From positions 124,001-188,000 of the forward strand of contig JACPDN010000011.1 in NCBI GenBank assembly GCA_016183985.1: 64,000 nt of DNA. Direction: 5' to 3'. This DNA comes from Pseudomonadota bacterium (GTDB taxonomy: Bacteria; Pseudomonadota; Alphaproteobacteria; Dongiales; Dongiaceae). The notes beneath the pieces were generated by a model. That model had not been told where the DNA came from. It made no database searches and saw nothing but the letters and a program-made list of their open reading frames with translations. The position numbers were made by a program, and so were the translations under genes. Shown piece after piece: positions 9,202-18,093 of this stretch; position 1 is the stretch's first letter, and every line of letters starts with the position of its first letter.

Positions 9202-9237
9202 ATTGTCATCCCTGCCCGCATAGACAGGGATGACAAT
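9202..9237. terminator. Perfect 13-bp inverted repeat after metZ, probable terminator
   Basis: Arms ATTGTCATCCCTG and CAGGGATGACAAT are fully complementary across a 10-base loop. It sits between the end of metZ and the GFA gene. It resembles the GTCAT-flanked dispersed hairpins elsewhere in the window but is symmetrical. There is no clear T-run, so termination is inferred. Confidence 0.55.
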
Positions 9238-9250
9238 AGCACAAGACAGC

Positions 9251-10447
9251 TCAGATCGCCTTCAGGGCCCCCAGCACATCGTCAATGAGATCGTCCGGAT
9301 GTTCCAGCCCGACCGAGAAGCGGATGAGCCCTTCGGTGATGCCTTGGTTCGCCTTCTGCTCCGGCGTCAGGCGCTGATGCGTGGTCGTCGCCGGATGCGT
9401 GGCGAGCGATTTGGAATCGCCGAGATTGTTGGAGATCAGCACCAGTTCCAGCGCATTCAGGAACTTGAACGCCTCTTTCTTGCCACCGGCGATGGTGAGC
9501 GACAGCATGGTGCCGCCGGCACTCATCTGCTTCCTGGCGAGGTCCACTTGGGCAAAGCCTTCCAGCGTCGGATAGCTGACGTCGGCGAGCTTGTTATGGC
9601 CTTTCAGGGCTTGCGCGATTTTCAAGGCACTGTCGCATTGCTTCGAGACACGCAGATCCAGCGTCTCCAAGCCTTTCAGCAGGATCCACGCATTCATCGG
9701 GCTGAGGCTGGGGCCGGTATGCCGGATGAAGGGCTGCAGCGTCTCGTTGATGTATTTCTCCGTGCCCAGAATGACGCCGCCGAGGCACCGTCCCTGCCCG
9801 TCAATATGCTTGGTCGCCGAATAGACGACGACATCGGCGCCCAGCGCCAGCGGCTGCTGCAGCAAGGGTGTCGCGAACACGTTGTCGACCACCACGGTCG
9901 CCCCGGCCACATGGGCAAGATCGCACACGGCTTTGAGATCCACGAGGCGCAGGCCCGGGTTGCTCGGGCTTTCCAGGAATACAGCCTTGGTCGGCTTGGA
10001 AAGCGCCTGCTTCCACTGCTCGATCTCGCGCCCATCGACGAACACCGTCTCGACACCCCATTTCGTCAGGATGTCGTTGAGGATGAAGTGACAGGAGCCG
10101 AACAGCGCATCCGATGCCACAATCCGGTCGCCCGACTTCACGAGGCTGGCGATCGCCGCGAACACGGCCGCCATGCCGGAGGACGTGGCCCGCGCGGCCT
10201 CAGCACCCTCGAGGGCGGCCATGCGGCCTTCGAACATCGAGACGGTGGGGTTGCCGAAGCGCGAATAGACGAAGCGCGGCTTGCTGTTGTCGAACGCCGC
10301 CTCGGCCTCTTCGGCACTTTCATAGACATAGCCCGACGACATATAAATCGTCTCGGCCGTTTCCTTGAACTGGCTGCGGAGCTGGCCGGCATGGACCAGC
10401 TTCGTGGCCGCCCGCCAACTCTTCTTGATATCCCGTTTCACCGTCAT
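9251..10447 (-). CDS. metZ: O-succinylhomoserine sulfhydrylase
   Basis: A 398-residue Cys/Met-metabolism PLP enzyme that forms homocysteine from O-succinylhomoserine and sulfide in methionine synthesis. Family blocks are YSRFGNPTV, the ATSSGMAAVFA segment, DNVFATPLLQQPL, and SATKHIDGQGR, where Lys213 should carry the PLP. Closest by eye to MetZ rather than to cystathionine gamma-synthase or beta-lyase. The start is placed at ATG 10447, preceded by GAGG; the longer frame from GTG 10477 begins directly after the attenuator T-run and is unlikely. Upstream lie an intrinsic terminator (10478-10507) and a SAM-II riboswitch (10531-10581), so expression should fall when S-adenosylmethionine is plentiful. 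Confidence 0.93.
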   Translation of the reverse strand: MTVKRDIKKSWRAATKLVHAGQLRSQFKETAETIYMSSGYVYESAEEAEAAFDNSKPRFVYSRFGNPTVSMFEGRMAALEGAEAARATSSGMAAVFAAIASLVKSGDRIVASDALFGSCHFILNDILTKWGVETVFVDGREIEQWKQALSKPTKAVFLESPSNPGLRLVDLKAVCDLAHVAGATVVVDNVFATPLLQQPLALGADVVVYSATKHIDGQGRCLGGVILGTEKYINETLQPFIRHTGPSLSPMNAWILLKGLETLDLRVSKQCDSALKIAQALKGHNKLADVSYPTLEGFAQVDLARKQMSAGGTMLSLTIAGGKKEAFKFLNALELVLISNNLGDSKSLATHPATTTHQRLTPEQKANQGITEGLIRFSVGLEHPDDLIDDVLGALKAI

Positions 10448-10477
10448 AATCGCCTCGCTTTGGCCTCGTTCAGGCAC

Positions 10478-10507
10478 AAAAAAACCTCGACCGACAAGGC
10501 CGAGGTT
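10478..10507 (-). terminator. Intrinsic terminator/attenuator in the metZ leader
   Basis: On the minus strand the stem AACCTCGGCC pairs with GGTCGAGGTT (10 bp including one G-T pair) around the loop TTGTC and is followed by seven Ts. It lies between the SAM-II aptamer and the metZ start codon, the position expected for a riboswitch-controlled transcription terminator. Confidence 0.85.
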
Positions 10508-10530
10508 GGGCGAATGATCGCTTTCCTGGA

Positions 10531-10581
10531 CCTTTTAGCGTTTGATTTAACGTGGCCGCAATCCGGCACAAATCACCACGG
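10531..10581 (-). promoter_or_regulatory. SAM-II riboswitch (metA element) upstream of metZ
   Basis: The 51-base minus-strand segment aligns block by block with the SAM-II consensus. The P1 arm CGTGG (10580-10576) pairs with CCACG (10555-10551). The internal blocks TGATTTG, CCGGATTGC, TTAAATC and the 3' GCTAAAAGG pseudoknot strand are in the right order and spacing. SAM-II aptamers of about this size precede methionine-synthesis genes in alphaproteobacteria and bind S-adenosylmethionine. A terminator hairpin follows 24 bases downstream, which suggests transcriptional rather than purely translational control here. Confidence 0.92.
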
Positions 10582-10749
10582 AGCCCCAGCCGAAGCCGTT
10601 GCGTCGGCGCCTGTTAAGCCATGGCTGGCCCCAGCCTGTCAAGCGGGGCCTGTCAAGCGGCCGACTCTCCCCTCTCGCTAGACCTATCCTTGAGTTGGCT
10701 GGGAGGTCTTGCTATCTTTCGCTGTAGCAAAGGCAGATAGGGGCAAGGC

Positions 10750-11892
10750 GTGCTCGCTGACAGTTCGATGCGGCTGACGCCGTCGGTGATTCATGGTTCC
10801 GCCCAGCATATATCCCTGGAACAACAGCTTAAGGTCGAGGCCCTGCCAGTCCGTTATCATGGCGAATTGGGTAGGCTCGCCAAGCTGTTCTACGTCAATC
10901 TCCTGTTCAGCTTGCTGACGCTCGGCATCTACCGCTTCTGGGGCAAGACCCATATCCGGCGCTATGTCTGGTCTCAATTCGAGGTGCTGGGCGACAGGCT
11001 CGAATATCTCGGTACCGGCCGCGAATTGCTGCTGGGTTTCCTGAAGACAGCCGCCTTCGTCGTCGTGCTGATCATCCTGCGCGAACTGCTGCCGGAACTC
11101 CTCGACCCGACCAGCCTCTGGGGCATCGCCGCAACACTGATCGGCAGCGCCGGCTTCGGCCTGCTCTTTCTCGCCGCCCAGTTCGCGGCACAGCGCTATC
11201 GGCTGACCCGCACCTCCTGGCGCGGCATTCGCGGCGGCATGGACGGCTCGGCCTGGGCCTACGCCTTTCGGACCGGCGGCCTGTTTGTCATCTCGGCCCT
11301 GCTCGCGGGTCTCCTCATTCCGTGGTGGCGCATGATGTGCCTCGAGCTGCGCATCAGCGCCAGCCGTTTGGGAACCATGCGCGCCAATCTGGAGCCCGGT
11401 CGCGCCATCTGCTTCTGGTCCTTCATGCTGGGCTCGCTGCTGCTCGGTGTCGCCAATTCGGCCGCCGGCTACGTCGTCATCGACCTTGCGGACAAGATCT
11501 CCGACCCGCGGATGACGCAGGCGCTCTCGATCGGCCTCACCCTTCTCAGCATCCTGGTCGTGCTGCCTTTCGCCTTCGCGCCCTATGTCGCCAACGTCCA
11601 GCACGAGGTCTTCAATCACCTGACCCTGTTCGACAAGCATGCCGGCCACCTGCGTTTCTTCAGCTCGGTCACGGCAGGTGGCGTCTTCTGGCAGTTCTTC
11701 ACTGCGTTCGTCCTGCTCGTGCCGACCTTGGGTCTTGCCTTCCCCGTGGTCATGCATCGCTGGCTGTGCTTCACTGCCAGCAACTTACGGATCGGCGGTA
11801 AGCTCGATGCCGCAGCCTTGAAGCAGGCGAGCGACGCGATACCCAGGGCGAGTGAAGGATTGCTCGAAGCGCTCGACCCCGGCATTCTCTAA
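10750..11892 (+). CDS. DUF898 (YjgN-family) integral membrane protein, copy 1
   Basis: A 380-residue polytopic membrane protein. It has the family hallmark LTLGIYRFWGKT-x-IRRYVWS near residue 58, repeated hydrophobic helices, and the RYRLTRTSWRGIRGGMDGSAW segment. The C-terminus ends EGLLEALDPGIL, almost the same as in the next gene. The frame opens at GTG 10750; ATG 10768 is a plausible alternative. The molecular function of DUF898/YjgN is unknown. It is followed after 22 bp by a paralogue and then by an M48 metallopeptidase, suggesting an operon of envelope proteins. Confidence 0.82.
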   Translation: MLADSSMRLTPSVIHGSAQHISLEQQLKVEALPVRYHGELGRLAKLFYVNLLFSLLTLGIYRFWGKTHIRRYVWSQFEVLGDRLEYLGTGRELLLGFLKTAAFVVVLIILRELLPELLDPTSLWGIAATLIGSAGFGLLFLAAQFAAQRYRLTRTSWRGIRGGMDGSAWAYAFRTGGLFVISALLAGLLIPWWRMMCLELRISASRLGTMRANLEPGRAICFWSFMLGSLLLGVANSAAGYVVIDLADKISDPRMTQALSIGLTLLSILVVLPFAFAPYVANVQHEVFNHLTLFDKHAGHLRFFSSVTAGGVFWQFFTAFVLLVPTLGLAFPVVMHRWLCFTASNLRIGGKLDAAALKQASDAIPRASEGLLEALDPGIL

Positions 11893-11914
11893 TCCACCCA
11901 GACCAGAGGATCAG

Positions 11915-13081
11915 ATGGACCAGATCGATACGCCCCAACCCGCCGGCTTCGGCCGTCGCCCGGCCGAGCCGCTGCGCAGCCACTTCGAATATGACGGGCG
12001 CCTTGGCGAGCTCTATTGGATCTTCATCAAGAACGTGCTGCTCTCGTTCATCACGCTCGGCATCTTCCGCTTCTGGGGCAAGACCCGCATCCGTCGCTAT
12101 CTATGGTCCCATACCAGCCTCGCCGGCGACCGTTTTGAGTATACCGGCACTGGCGGCGAGCTCTTCGTTGGCTTCATCATCGTGATGATCGCCTATGTGG
12201 TCGGCTCGATCGGCATCAACATCCTCGCCGTGTTTCTCGAGCCAGGTTCGCCGCTGCTCTTCATCGTCCAGGCGAGCCTTGGCTTCGTCATCCTCTACCT
12301 GACCTTCGTCGCTCAATATGCGGCGCAGCGCTATCGCCTGACCCGCACGCTTTGGCGCGGCATCAGCGGCGGCATGACCGGTTCGGCCTGGAAATGGGGA
12401 TTCAAGGGTATGTGGTTCGCGATTCTGTCGCTGATCTCGCTGACCCTCGCCTGGCCCTGGGCGCAGATGCGGCTTATCGACGACCGGCTCAACAACTCTT
12501 ATTTCGGCGATGCCAAGGCCAGCATCTCATCGAGTTCGAAGCCGCTCTATCTCTCCTACATTATCGGCAATTTCGGCTCTTTGATCTTGACCGGCCTCAT
12601 CGCTTACGGCGTCTATCAGTTCATGATGACGAATTACGGCCCAGTCCTCGAGGAACTCTTCTCGCAGACACCGGCGGAAGACCGCCAGTATGGTGCCGAA
12701 TACGGCCGCGTCTTCGCGATCCTCTACGGCACAGTGGTCGCTGCCTATCTCGCCATCATCGTCATCTCCATTCTCTCCTTCGCGGCATTCTATACCGCCA
12801 TGGCGCGCGAGATCGCGTCGAAACTGTCGCTGGGCACGCTGCGCTTCGCGACGCCTATTACGCCCGGCGCCATCATTGGCCGCTATCTCGGCAATCTGCT
12901 GATCATCGTCCTCACTTTGGGCTTAGGTTTCCCCATCGCCGTTCACCGGACCATGCGCTTCCTGGTGCGCAACACCGAAGTCCTGGGCGAGATTGATGGT
13001 TCCGAGATCACCCGCGCCGAACTGCCGCGGCCGAAATTCGGCGAAGGCCTGCTGGAAGCCTTCGACCCCGGCATCATGTGA
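11915..13081 (+). CDS. DUF898 (YjgN-family) integral membrane protein, copy 2
   Basis: A 388-residue paralogue of the preceding gene with the same blocks: ITLGIFRFWGKTRIRRYLWSH near residue 48, RYRLTRTLWRGISGGMTGSAW, and the C-terminal EGLLEAFDPGIM. It starts at ATG 11915, eight bases after AGAGGA; an in-frame extension to 11852 overlaps copy 1 and is rejected. Sequence divergence outside the conserved blocks shows an old duplication rather than a recent one. Function is unknown; two copies side by side suggest a heteromeric complex. Confidence 0.83.
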   Translation: MDQIDTPQPAGFGRRPAEPLRSHFEYDGRLGELYWIFIKNVLLSFITLGIFRFWGKTRIRRYLWSHTSLAGDRFEYTGTGGELFVGFIIVMIAYVVGSIGINILAVFLEPGSPLLFIVQASLGFVILYLTFVAQYAAQRYRLTRTLWRGISGGMTGSAWKWGFKGMWFAILSLISLTLAWPWAQMRLIDDRLNNSYFGDAKASISSSSKPLYLSYIIGNFGSLILTGLIAYGVYQFMMTNYGPVLEELFSQTPAEDRQYGAEYGRVFAILYGTVVAAYLAIIVISILSFAAFYTAMAREIASKLSLGTLRFATPITPGAIIGRYLGNLLIIVLTLGLGFPIAVHRTMRFLVRNTEVLGEIDGSEITRAELPRPKFGEGLLEAFDPGIM

Positions 13082-13100
13082 AGACAACTTGTTTTTCTCC

Positions 13101-13177
13101 GTCATCCCCGGGCAAAGTCCCGGGGATCCACTAGTGCAGTTCAGAGACTGGATGCCCGGAACCAGTCCGGGCATGAC
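13101..13177. repeat. Pair of GTCAT...ATCCAC dispersed hairpins, head to head
   Basis: Two members of the window's dispersed hairpin family in opposite orientation: 13101-13131 (stem core CCCCGGG/CCCGGGG between GTCAT and ATCCAC) and 13148-13177 (stem core GCCCGG/CCGGGC, reversed). They fill the gap between the second DUF898 gene and the M48 gene. Confidence 0.75.
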
Positions 13178-13201
13178 GACGTAAAGAGTACGAGGACAAC
13201 T

Positions 13202-14281
13202 TTGCCCAAAGACCGCTATTACGACGGACTGACCGCCACCGCCCATCGCGTCACCGTGACGCCGTTGGGTGGCACGCTGATCATCGCCACCGACGAAAAT
13301 CCGCAGCTCGCCCACTGGCAGACGGCGGATATGCGTGTGATCGACGACAACAAGGTGACGGGAGCGATCAATTTCGGTCGCGTCAGCGATCCCGCACCAC
13401 GCCTGGTGCTGCATGACTCGCCCGCACGCACGACACTCCTTGCCAACACCCCGCATCTCAAGGAATGGAAATCGCGCGCGGCCAAGCGCGGCTGGTCCGT
13501 GGGCCTTGCTTGGACGCTGGCCGGCCTCGTCATCGCCACCGGCTTCTATTTCGCGTGGCGCGACGGCAGCGCCTATCTCGCCCGCTTTGTGCCCAAGACC
13601 TGGGAGCAGAAGCTCGGCGCCCATATCTATGCCGCACTCAACAAGAATCTCACCATCTGCAGGACCCCGGCCGGTAATACCGCCTTGCGCAAGCTGGTCG
13701 ACCGCTTGGCGCCGCCCGAACTGCAGCGCGACGCCACGAAGCAGCAGGATGGCATCACCGTTGACGTGGTTGACATCAAGCTACCCAATGCCTTCGCCCT
13801 CCCCGGCGACCACATCATGGTGACCAGCGGCCTCATCGACCTCGCCACCTCGCCTGACATGGTCTCCGGCGTCGTGGCGCATGAGATCGGCCATCTGGAT
13901 CTCCGCCACCCGACGCAAAGCGCCATCAGCAATCTCGGCATCAGCGCCACGGTCAGCATCATCCTCGGCGGCTCGTCGGTAGGCGATATCGCGACCCTCC
14001 TCACCGTCATGTCCTATTCCAGGAAGATGGAACACGAGGCCGACATTCGCGGCCTGGAACTCCTCAAGGCTGCAGGCCTGCGCGCCGATGGCATGGCCGA
14101 GTTCTTCAAGGTGATGAAGGACAAGTTCGATAAGGACGCCGACAGCATCATCCCCGATTGGTTGCAAAGCCACCCCGGCCTCAAGGATCGCGCCGATTAC
14201 ACCAAGGCCGAGGCAACCGGCACCACCGCCATGACCGACGCCGAATGGCAATCGCTGAAGGACGTCTGCAAGGTGAAATAA
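13202..14281 (+). CDS. M48 family zinc metallopeptidase, membrane anchored
   Basis: A 359-residue protein starting at TTG 13202, preceded by GAGG. Residues 1-85 form a beta-rich region followed by one transmembrane helix near residue 100 (LAWTLAGLVIATGFYFAW). The protease domain has the zinc motif H227-E-I-G-H231 and the downstream Glu ligand in MEHEADIRG. M48 proteases such as HtpX and BepA/LoiP degrade misfolded envelope proteins. The combination of an N-terminal sugar/beta domain, one helix and M48 downstream of yjgN-type genes recurs in proteobacteria, so quality control linked to the two DUF898 proteins is a reasonable inference. Confidence 0.87.
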   Translation: MPKDRYYDGLTATAHRVTVTPLGGTLIIATDENPQLAHWQTADMRVIDDNKVTGAINFGRVSDPAPRLVLHDSPARTTLLANTPHLKEWKSRAAKRGWSVGLAWTLAGLVIATGFYFAWRDGSAYLARFVPKTWEQKLGAHIYAALNKNLTICRTPAGNTALRKLVDRLAPPELQRDATKQQDGITVDVVDIKLPNAFALPGDHIMVTSGLIDLATSPDMVSGVVAHEIGHLDLRHPTQSAISNLGISATVSIILGGSSVGDIATLLTVMSYSRKMEHEADIRGLELLKAAGLRADGMAEFFKVMKDKFDKDADSIIPDWLQSHPGLKDRADYTKAEATGTTAMTDAEWQSLKDVCKVK

Positions 14282-14565
14282 GGCCGGAAAATCAACTCGT
14301 GGATGGTCAGCCCGCCCCCGAAAAACCCAACCCTTCCAAAGCCTTCTCTTTCGCGCCGCACCGCTGCAATTAGTAATATAATTCCATGATATTTCGGTGA
14401 ACTGGGCATATTCGTGCCGATTCTCCGCCATTGGCGACTTTTTCTATCATCCGACTATTGACTATGCTGCAACTGCGAATGCAGGATGCTATACATGTTG
14501 CAATGGCTAAACCGCCCACAAAAGAGGCAGAGCCGGCAGCGCCAGCAAGGATGGGAAGACGAATC

Positions 14566-15888
14566 ATGAGTGAGACGGCGAAGATCGTGGCGATTGAACC
14601 CAAAGCCGGTGACGGCAAGGCGGCGGCCCCAAAGGCTGCTCCGGTTACCGGCAAGAACATCTACGAGATCGGCGAGATTCCGCCGCTCGGCTACCTGCCG
14701 CCGCAGATGTATGCCTGGGCGATCCGTCGCGATCGCCATGGTCCGCCCGAAACCGCGATGCAGGTCGAAGCCGTCGAGACGCCGCATCCCGACCAGGATG
14801 AAGTCATCGTCATGGTGATGGCGGCGGGCGTGAACTACAACGGCGTCTGGGCGGCCCTCGGCAAGCCCATCTCCACCTTCGATGTGCATAAGGCCGAGTA
14901 CCACATCGCCGGGTCGGATGCCGCCGGCATCGTCTGGGCCGTCGGCTCCAAGGTGAAGCGCTGGAAGGTCGGCGACGAGGTCGTCGTTCATTGCAATCAG
15001 GACGACGGCGACGACGAGGAATGCAACGGCGGCGATCCGATGTTCTCCCCCAGCCAGCGCATCTGGGGCTATGAGACGCCGGACGGATCCTTCGCACAGT
15101 TCTGCAAGGTCCAGGGCCGCCAGCTGATGCAGCGCCCCAAGCATCTCACCTGGGAAGAAAGTGCCTGCTACACGCTGACACTTGCCACCGCCTATCGCAT
15201 GCTGTTCGGCCATCGCCCGCACATCCTGCGCCCGGGCCACAATGTGCTCATCTGGGGCGCCTCGGGTGGCCTCGGCTCCATGGCGGTGCAGCTTTGCGCC
15301 ACGGCGGGTGCTAACCCGATCGGCATCATCTCGGATGAATCGAAGCGCGAATTCGTCATGTCCTTGGGGGCCAAGGGCGTCATCAACCGCAATGATTTCG
15401 ATTGCTGGGGCCAGCTCCCCGATGTCGACGACACCGCCGGCTATAACGACTACATGAAGAAGTGCCGCGCCTTCGGCAAGGCGATCTGGGATGTGACCGG
15501 CAAGGGTGTCGATGTCGATTTCGTCTTCGAACATCCGGGTGAGCAGACCTTCCCGGTCTCTTGCTTCGTGGTGAAGCGCGGCGGCATGGTGGTCTTCTGC
15601 GCCGGCACCACCGGCTACAACCTCACCTTCGATGCGCGCTTCGTCTGGATGCGCCAGAAGCGCATCCAGGGCAGCCATTTCGCCAATCTGCTGCAGGCGA
15701 GCCAGGCCAACAATCTGGTGGTCGAGCGCCGCATCGATCCCTGCATGTCAGAGGTGTTCGGCTGGGAGGACATCCCCGCCGCCCATACCAAGATGTGGAA
15801 GAACCAGCACAAGCCCGGCAACATGGCCGTGCTGGTGCAAGCCAAGCGCCCGGGTCGCCGCACGCTCGAAGACTGCGTGGAGGAGTAA
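14566..15888 (+). CDS. ccr: Crotonyl-CoA carboxylase/reductase
   Basis: A 440-residue member of the medium-chain dehydrogenase superfamily that reductively carboxylates crotonyl-CoA to (2S)-ethylmalonyl-CoA with NADPH and CO2, the key step of the ethylmalonyl-CoA pathway. Landmarks are AAGVNYNGVWAALG, the nucleotide-binding WGASGGLGSMAVQL, and the long CNGGDPMFSPSQRIWGYET insert typical of Ccr. ATG 14566 follows GGAAGA; a 45-codon in-frame extension upstream is not supported. The 284-bp upstream gap is AT-richer than its surroundings and holds TTGCAA and a CTGCA-N8-TGCAG symmetry near 14469, possibly regulator sites. The stop overlaps mcd as TAATG. Confidence 0.95.
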   Translation: MSETAKIVAIEPKAGDGKAAAPKAAPVTGKNIYEIGEIPPLGYLPPQMYAWAIRRDRHGPPETAMQVEAVETPHPDQDEVIVMVMAAGVNYNGVWAALGKPISTFDVHKAEYHIAGSDAAGIVWAVGSKVKRWKVGDEVVVHCNQDDGDDEECNGGDPMFSPSQRIWGYETPDGSFAQFCKVQGRQLMQRPKHLTWEESACYTLTLATAYRMLFGHRPHILRPGHNVLIWGASGGLGSMAVQLCATAGANPIGIISDESKREFVMSLGAKGVINRNDFDCWGQLPDVDDTAGYNDYMKKCRAFGKAIWDVTGKGVDVDFVFEHPGEQTFPVSCFVVKRGGMVVFCAGTTGYNLTFDARFVWMRQKRIQGSHFANLLQASQANNLVVERRIDPCMSEVFGWEDIPAAHTKMWKNQHKPGNMAVLVQAKRPGRRTLEDCVEE

Positions 15889-17555
15889 TGTCCGCCATGT
15901 TGCGTGAAGAAGGAGCGGCGGCCACGCCGCTCCTCACCGATCTGCTTGCCCGTGCAGGCAAGAGTCTCACGGCCGCGCAAGCCATTCTCGACGATGTGCG
16001 TGGCCGCCTCATCGGCCGCGTCACCGCCGGCGGCAAGGTGGATGCCAAGGCACTCGATGCCCAGCAATTCATCGCCCACGGGCTTTCCTGGCTCGCCACC
16101 TATGTGACGGGTCTCGAACAGATGCTGGCGTGGGGCGAACGCCTCGAGAGCTCCGGCCGCTTTGCCGAGCGCGAACAGCTGATCCTGCAGATCGCCTTTG
16201 GCGAATATCTCTCGCAGATCAAAGGCGGCTGGCCGATGAGCCAGGGTGAGATCGTGCGCCTCGCCGATTTCGGCCTCGACGCCGCCGCCGGAAAATTCGA
16301 CGAAACATTGCTCGGTGACGGCAACTCCGCCGCCGCGCGCGCGCGCCTCGCCGATCTCATTGTCGAAGGCGAATTCGGCGAAGCGGCACTCGACGACGAA
16401 TCTCTCGCCATCGTCCGCGACCAGTTTCACGCCTTCGCCAGCGATCATGTGGAAGATGCACATCAGTGGCATTTGAAGGACGAGCTCATTCCGCTGGAGA
16501 TCATTCAGCAACTGGCTGAAATGGGTGTCTTCGGCCTCACTGTCCCGGAGGAATTCGGCGGTTCCGGCATGGGCAAGCTTGCCATGTGCGTCGTGACAGA
16601 AGAACTCTCGCGGGGCTATATCGGCTTGGGCTCGCTCGGCACGCGCTCCGAGATCGCGGCCGAACTCATCCGCCTCGGCGGCACCGAGGCGCAGAAACAG
16701 AAATGGCTGCCGAAGATCGCCAGCGGCGAGATCCTGCCGACTGCTGTCTTCACCGAACCCAATACCGGCTCAGATCTCGGGAGCCTGCGCACACGCGCGG
16801 TCAAGGATGGCGACGTCTATCGCGTCACCGGCAACAAGACCTGGATCACCCATGCCAGCCGCACCGATGTGATGACCTTGCTGGCCCGCACCGATGCCAG
16901 CACGAACGACTATCGCGGCCTCTCCATGTTCCTCGCCGAAAAGCCGCGTGGTACCGCTACCGATCCCTTCCCGGCCAAGGGCATGAGCGGCGGCGAGATC
17001 GGCGTGCTCGGCTATCGTGGCATGAAGGAATACGAGCTTGGCTTCGACGGCTTCGAGGTGAAGGCCGAGAATCTGCTGGGCGGCGTCGAGGGTCAGGGCT
17101 TCAAGCAGCTGATGGCGACCTTTGAATCCGCCCGCATCCAGACGGCCGCCCGCGCCGTCGGCGTCGCACAATGCGCCATGGAGCTTGGCCTCAAATACGC
17201 AAAGGAACGCGTGCAGTTCGGGGCACCGATCTACAGCTTCCCGCGCATCCACGGTAAGCTCGCCTGGATGGCGGTTGAAACCATGATCGCCCGCCAGCTC
17301 ACCTATTTCGCCGCGCGCGAGAAGGACAGCGACCGCCGCTGCGACATCCCCGCCGGCATGGCGAAACTGCTGGGCGCCCGCGTCGCCTGGTCGAACGCCG
17401 ACAACGCGTTGCAGATCCATGGCGGCAACGGCTACGCCCAGGAATACAAGATCAGCCGCGTCCTGTGCGATGCCCGCATCCTGAACATCTTCGAAGGTGC
17501 AGCAGAGATCCAAGCGCAGGTCGTCGCGCGCGGATTGCTCAGCGGGCGGAACTAA
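15888..17555 (+). CDS. mcd: (2S)-Methylsuccinyl-CoA dehydrogenase
   Basis: A 555-residue flavoprotein of the acyl-CoA dehydrogenase family with an extra N-terminal domain of about 160 residues, which distinguishes Mcd from ordinary acyl-CoA dehydrogenases of about 380-400. It oxidises (2S)-methylsuccinyl-CoA to mesaconyl-CoA. The core shows the FGLTVPEEFGGSGMG segment, TEPNTGSDLGSLRTRA, and NALQIHGGNGYAQEY near the C-terminus. The start is the ATG in TAATG, where the ccr stop overlaps by one base, so the two enzymes are coupled. Together with ecm this gives three of the pathway's signature enzymes within 11 kb. Confidence 0.93.
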   Translation: MSAMLREEGAAATPLLTDLLARAGKSLTAAQAILDDVRGRLIGRVTAGGKVDAKALDAQQFIAHGLSWLATYVTGLEQMLAWGERLESSGRFAEREQLILQIAFGEYLSQIKGGWPMSQGEIVRLADFGLDAAAGKFDETLLGDGNSAAARARLADLIVEGEFGEAALDDESLAIVRDQFHAFASDHVEDAHQWHLKDELIPLEIIQQLAEMGVFGLTVPEEFGGSGMGKLAMCVVTEELSRGYIGLGSLGTRSEIAAELIRLGGTEAQKQKWLPKIASGEILPTAVFTEPNTGSDLGSLRTRAVKDGDVYRVTGNKTWITHASRTDVMTLLARTDASTNDYRGLSMFLAEKPRGTATDPFPAKGMSGGEIGVLGYRGMKEYELGFDGFEVKAENLLGGVEGQGFKQLMATFESARIQTAARAVGVAQCAMELGLKYAKERVQFGAPIYSFPRIHGKLAWMAVETMIARQLTYFAAREKDSDRRCDIPAGMAKLLGARVAWSNADNALQIHGGNGYAQEYKISRVLCDARILNIFEGAAEIQAQVVARGLLSGRN

Positions 17556-17581
17556 TCGCGTCCCAAACCCCATCCTCACTT

Positions 17582-17671
17582 GTCATGGCCCGCTTCAGGC
17601 GGGCCATCCACGAGTTTGCCGGCAACATAAAGAAAGTAACTCGTGGATCCTCCGCCTTCGCGGAGGATGAC
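17582..17671. repeat. Pair of GTCAT...ATCCAC(GAG) dispersed hairpins
   Basis: 17582-17614 has the stem GGCCCGC/GCGGGCC between GTCAT and ATCCACGAG. 17640-17671 has the stem TCCTCCGC/GCGGAGGA in the opposite orientation with the flank CTCGTGGAT. The pair sits after mcd and could end its transcript, but neither hairpin has a T-run. Confidence 0.72.
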
Positions 17672-17710
17672 ACTCGAGCATATATGGAGAGGGGCGGCCT
17701 ATAGCGGCCG

Positions 17711-17968
17711 TTACGCCGACTGCATCTCGGCCGAGGGCGCCTCAACCGGCTTCGCAGCGTGGCGCATGCGATTCACCACCATGCGGTCATGAAGCTCGGT
17801 GATGGTCTTGCTGCCGGTCTTCACGCAGAGGCCGGGGATCAGGGCATGGATGAAACAGGCGACGGCGCCGAACAGCATCCGGCCGCTGAAGCAGCTCGCC
17901 ATATAAAGGTGTTCCCAATAGCTCTCGCCGACCGATTTCGGATGGTCCAGGAACAGCTTGTCGATCAT
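17711..17968 (-). CDS. DUF6356 family small protein
   Basis: An 85-residue protein beginning MIDKLFLDHPKSVGESYWEHL, the pattern of the small DUF6356 family, with one hydrophobic segment (GRMLFGAVACFIHALIPGL, about residues 29-47) and a polar C-terminal tail. The function is unknown; the family is widespread in alphaproteobacteria and probably membrane associated. It is transcribed away from the Lrp regulator and convergently to mcd. Confidence 0.7.
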   Translation of the reverse strand: MIDKLFLDHPKSVGESYWEHLYMASCFSGRMLFGAVACFIHALIPGLCVKTGSKTITELHDRMVVNRMRHAAKPVEAPSAEMQSA

Positions 17969-18093
17969 GACGCAGGCTCCACAGGGCGCATTTTCAATGA
18001 AGCCATGATACGTGAAGGTCTTTAGATATTTTTCCCATTTTTTGCGTCAATATGCTATTTTGTCGCGATTATATCCCACGAAGTGATCAAAAA

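Noticed and set aside
9230-10681. Long plus-strand frame opposite metZ
   Set aside because: It is antisense to MetZ motifs and would also run through the riboswitch and terminator.
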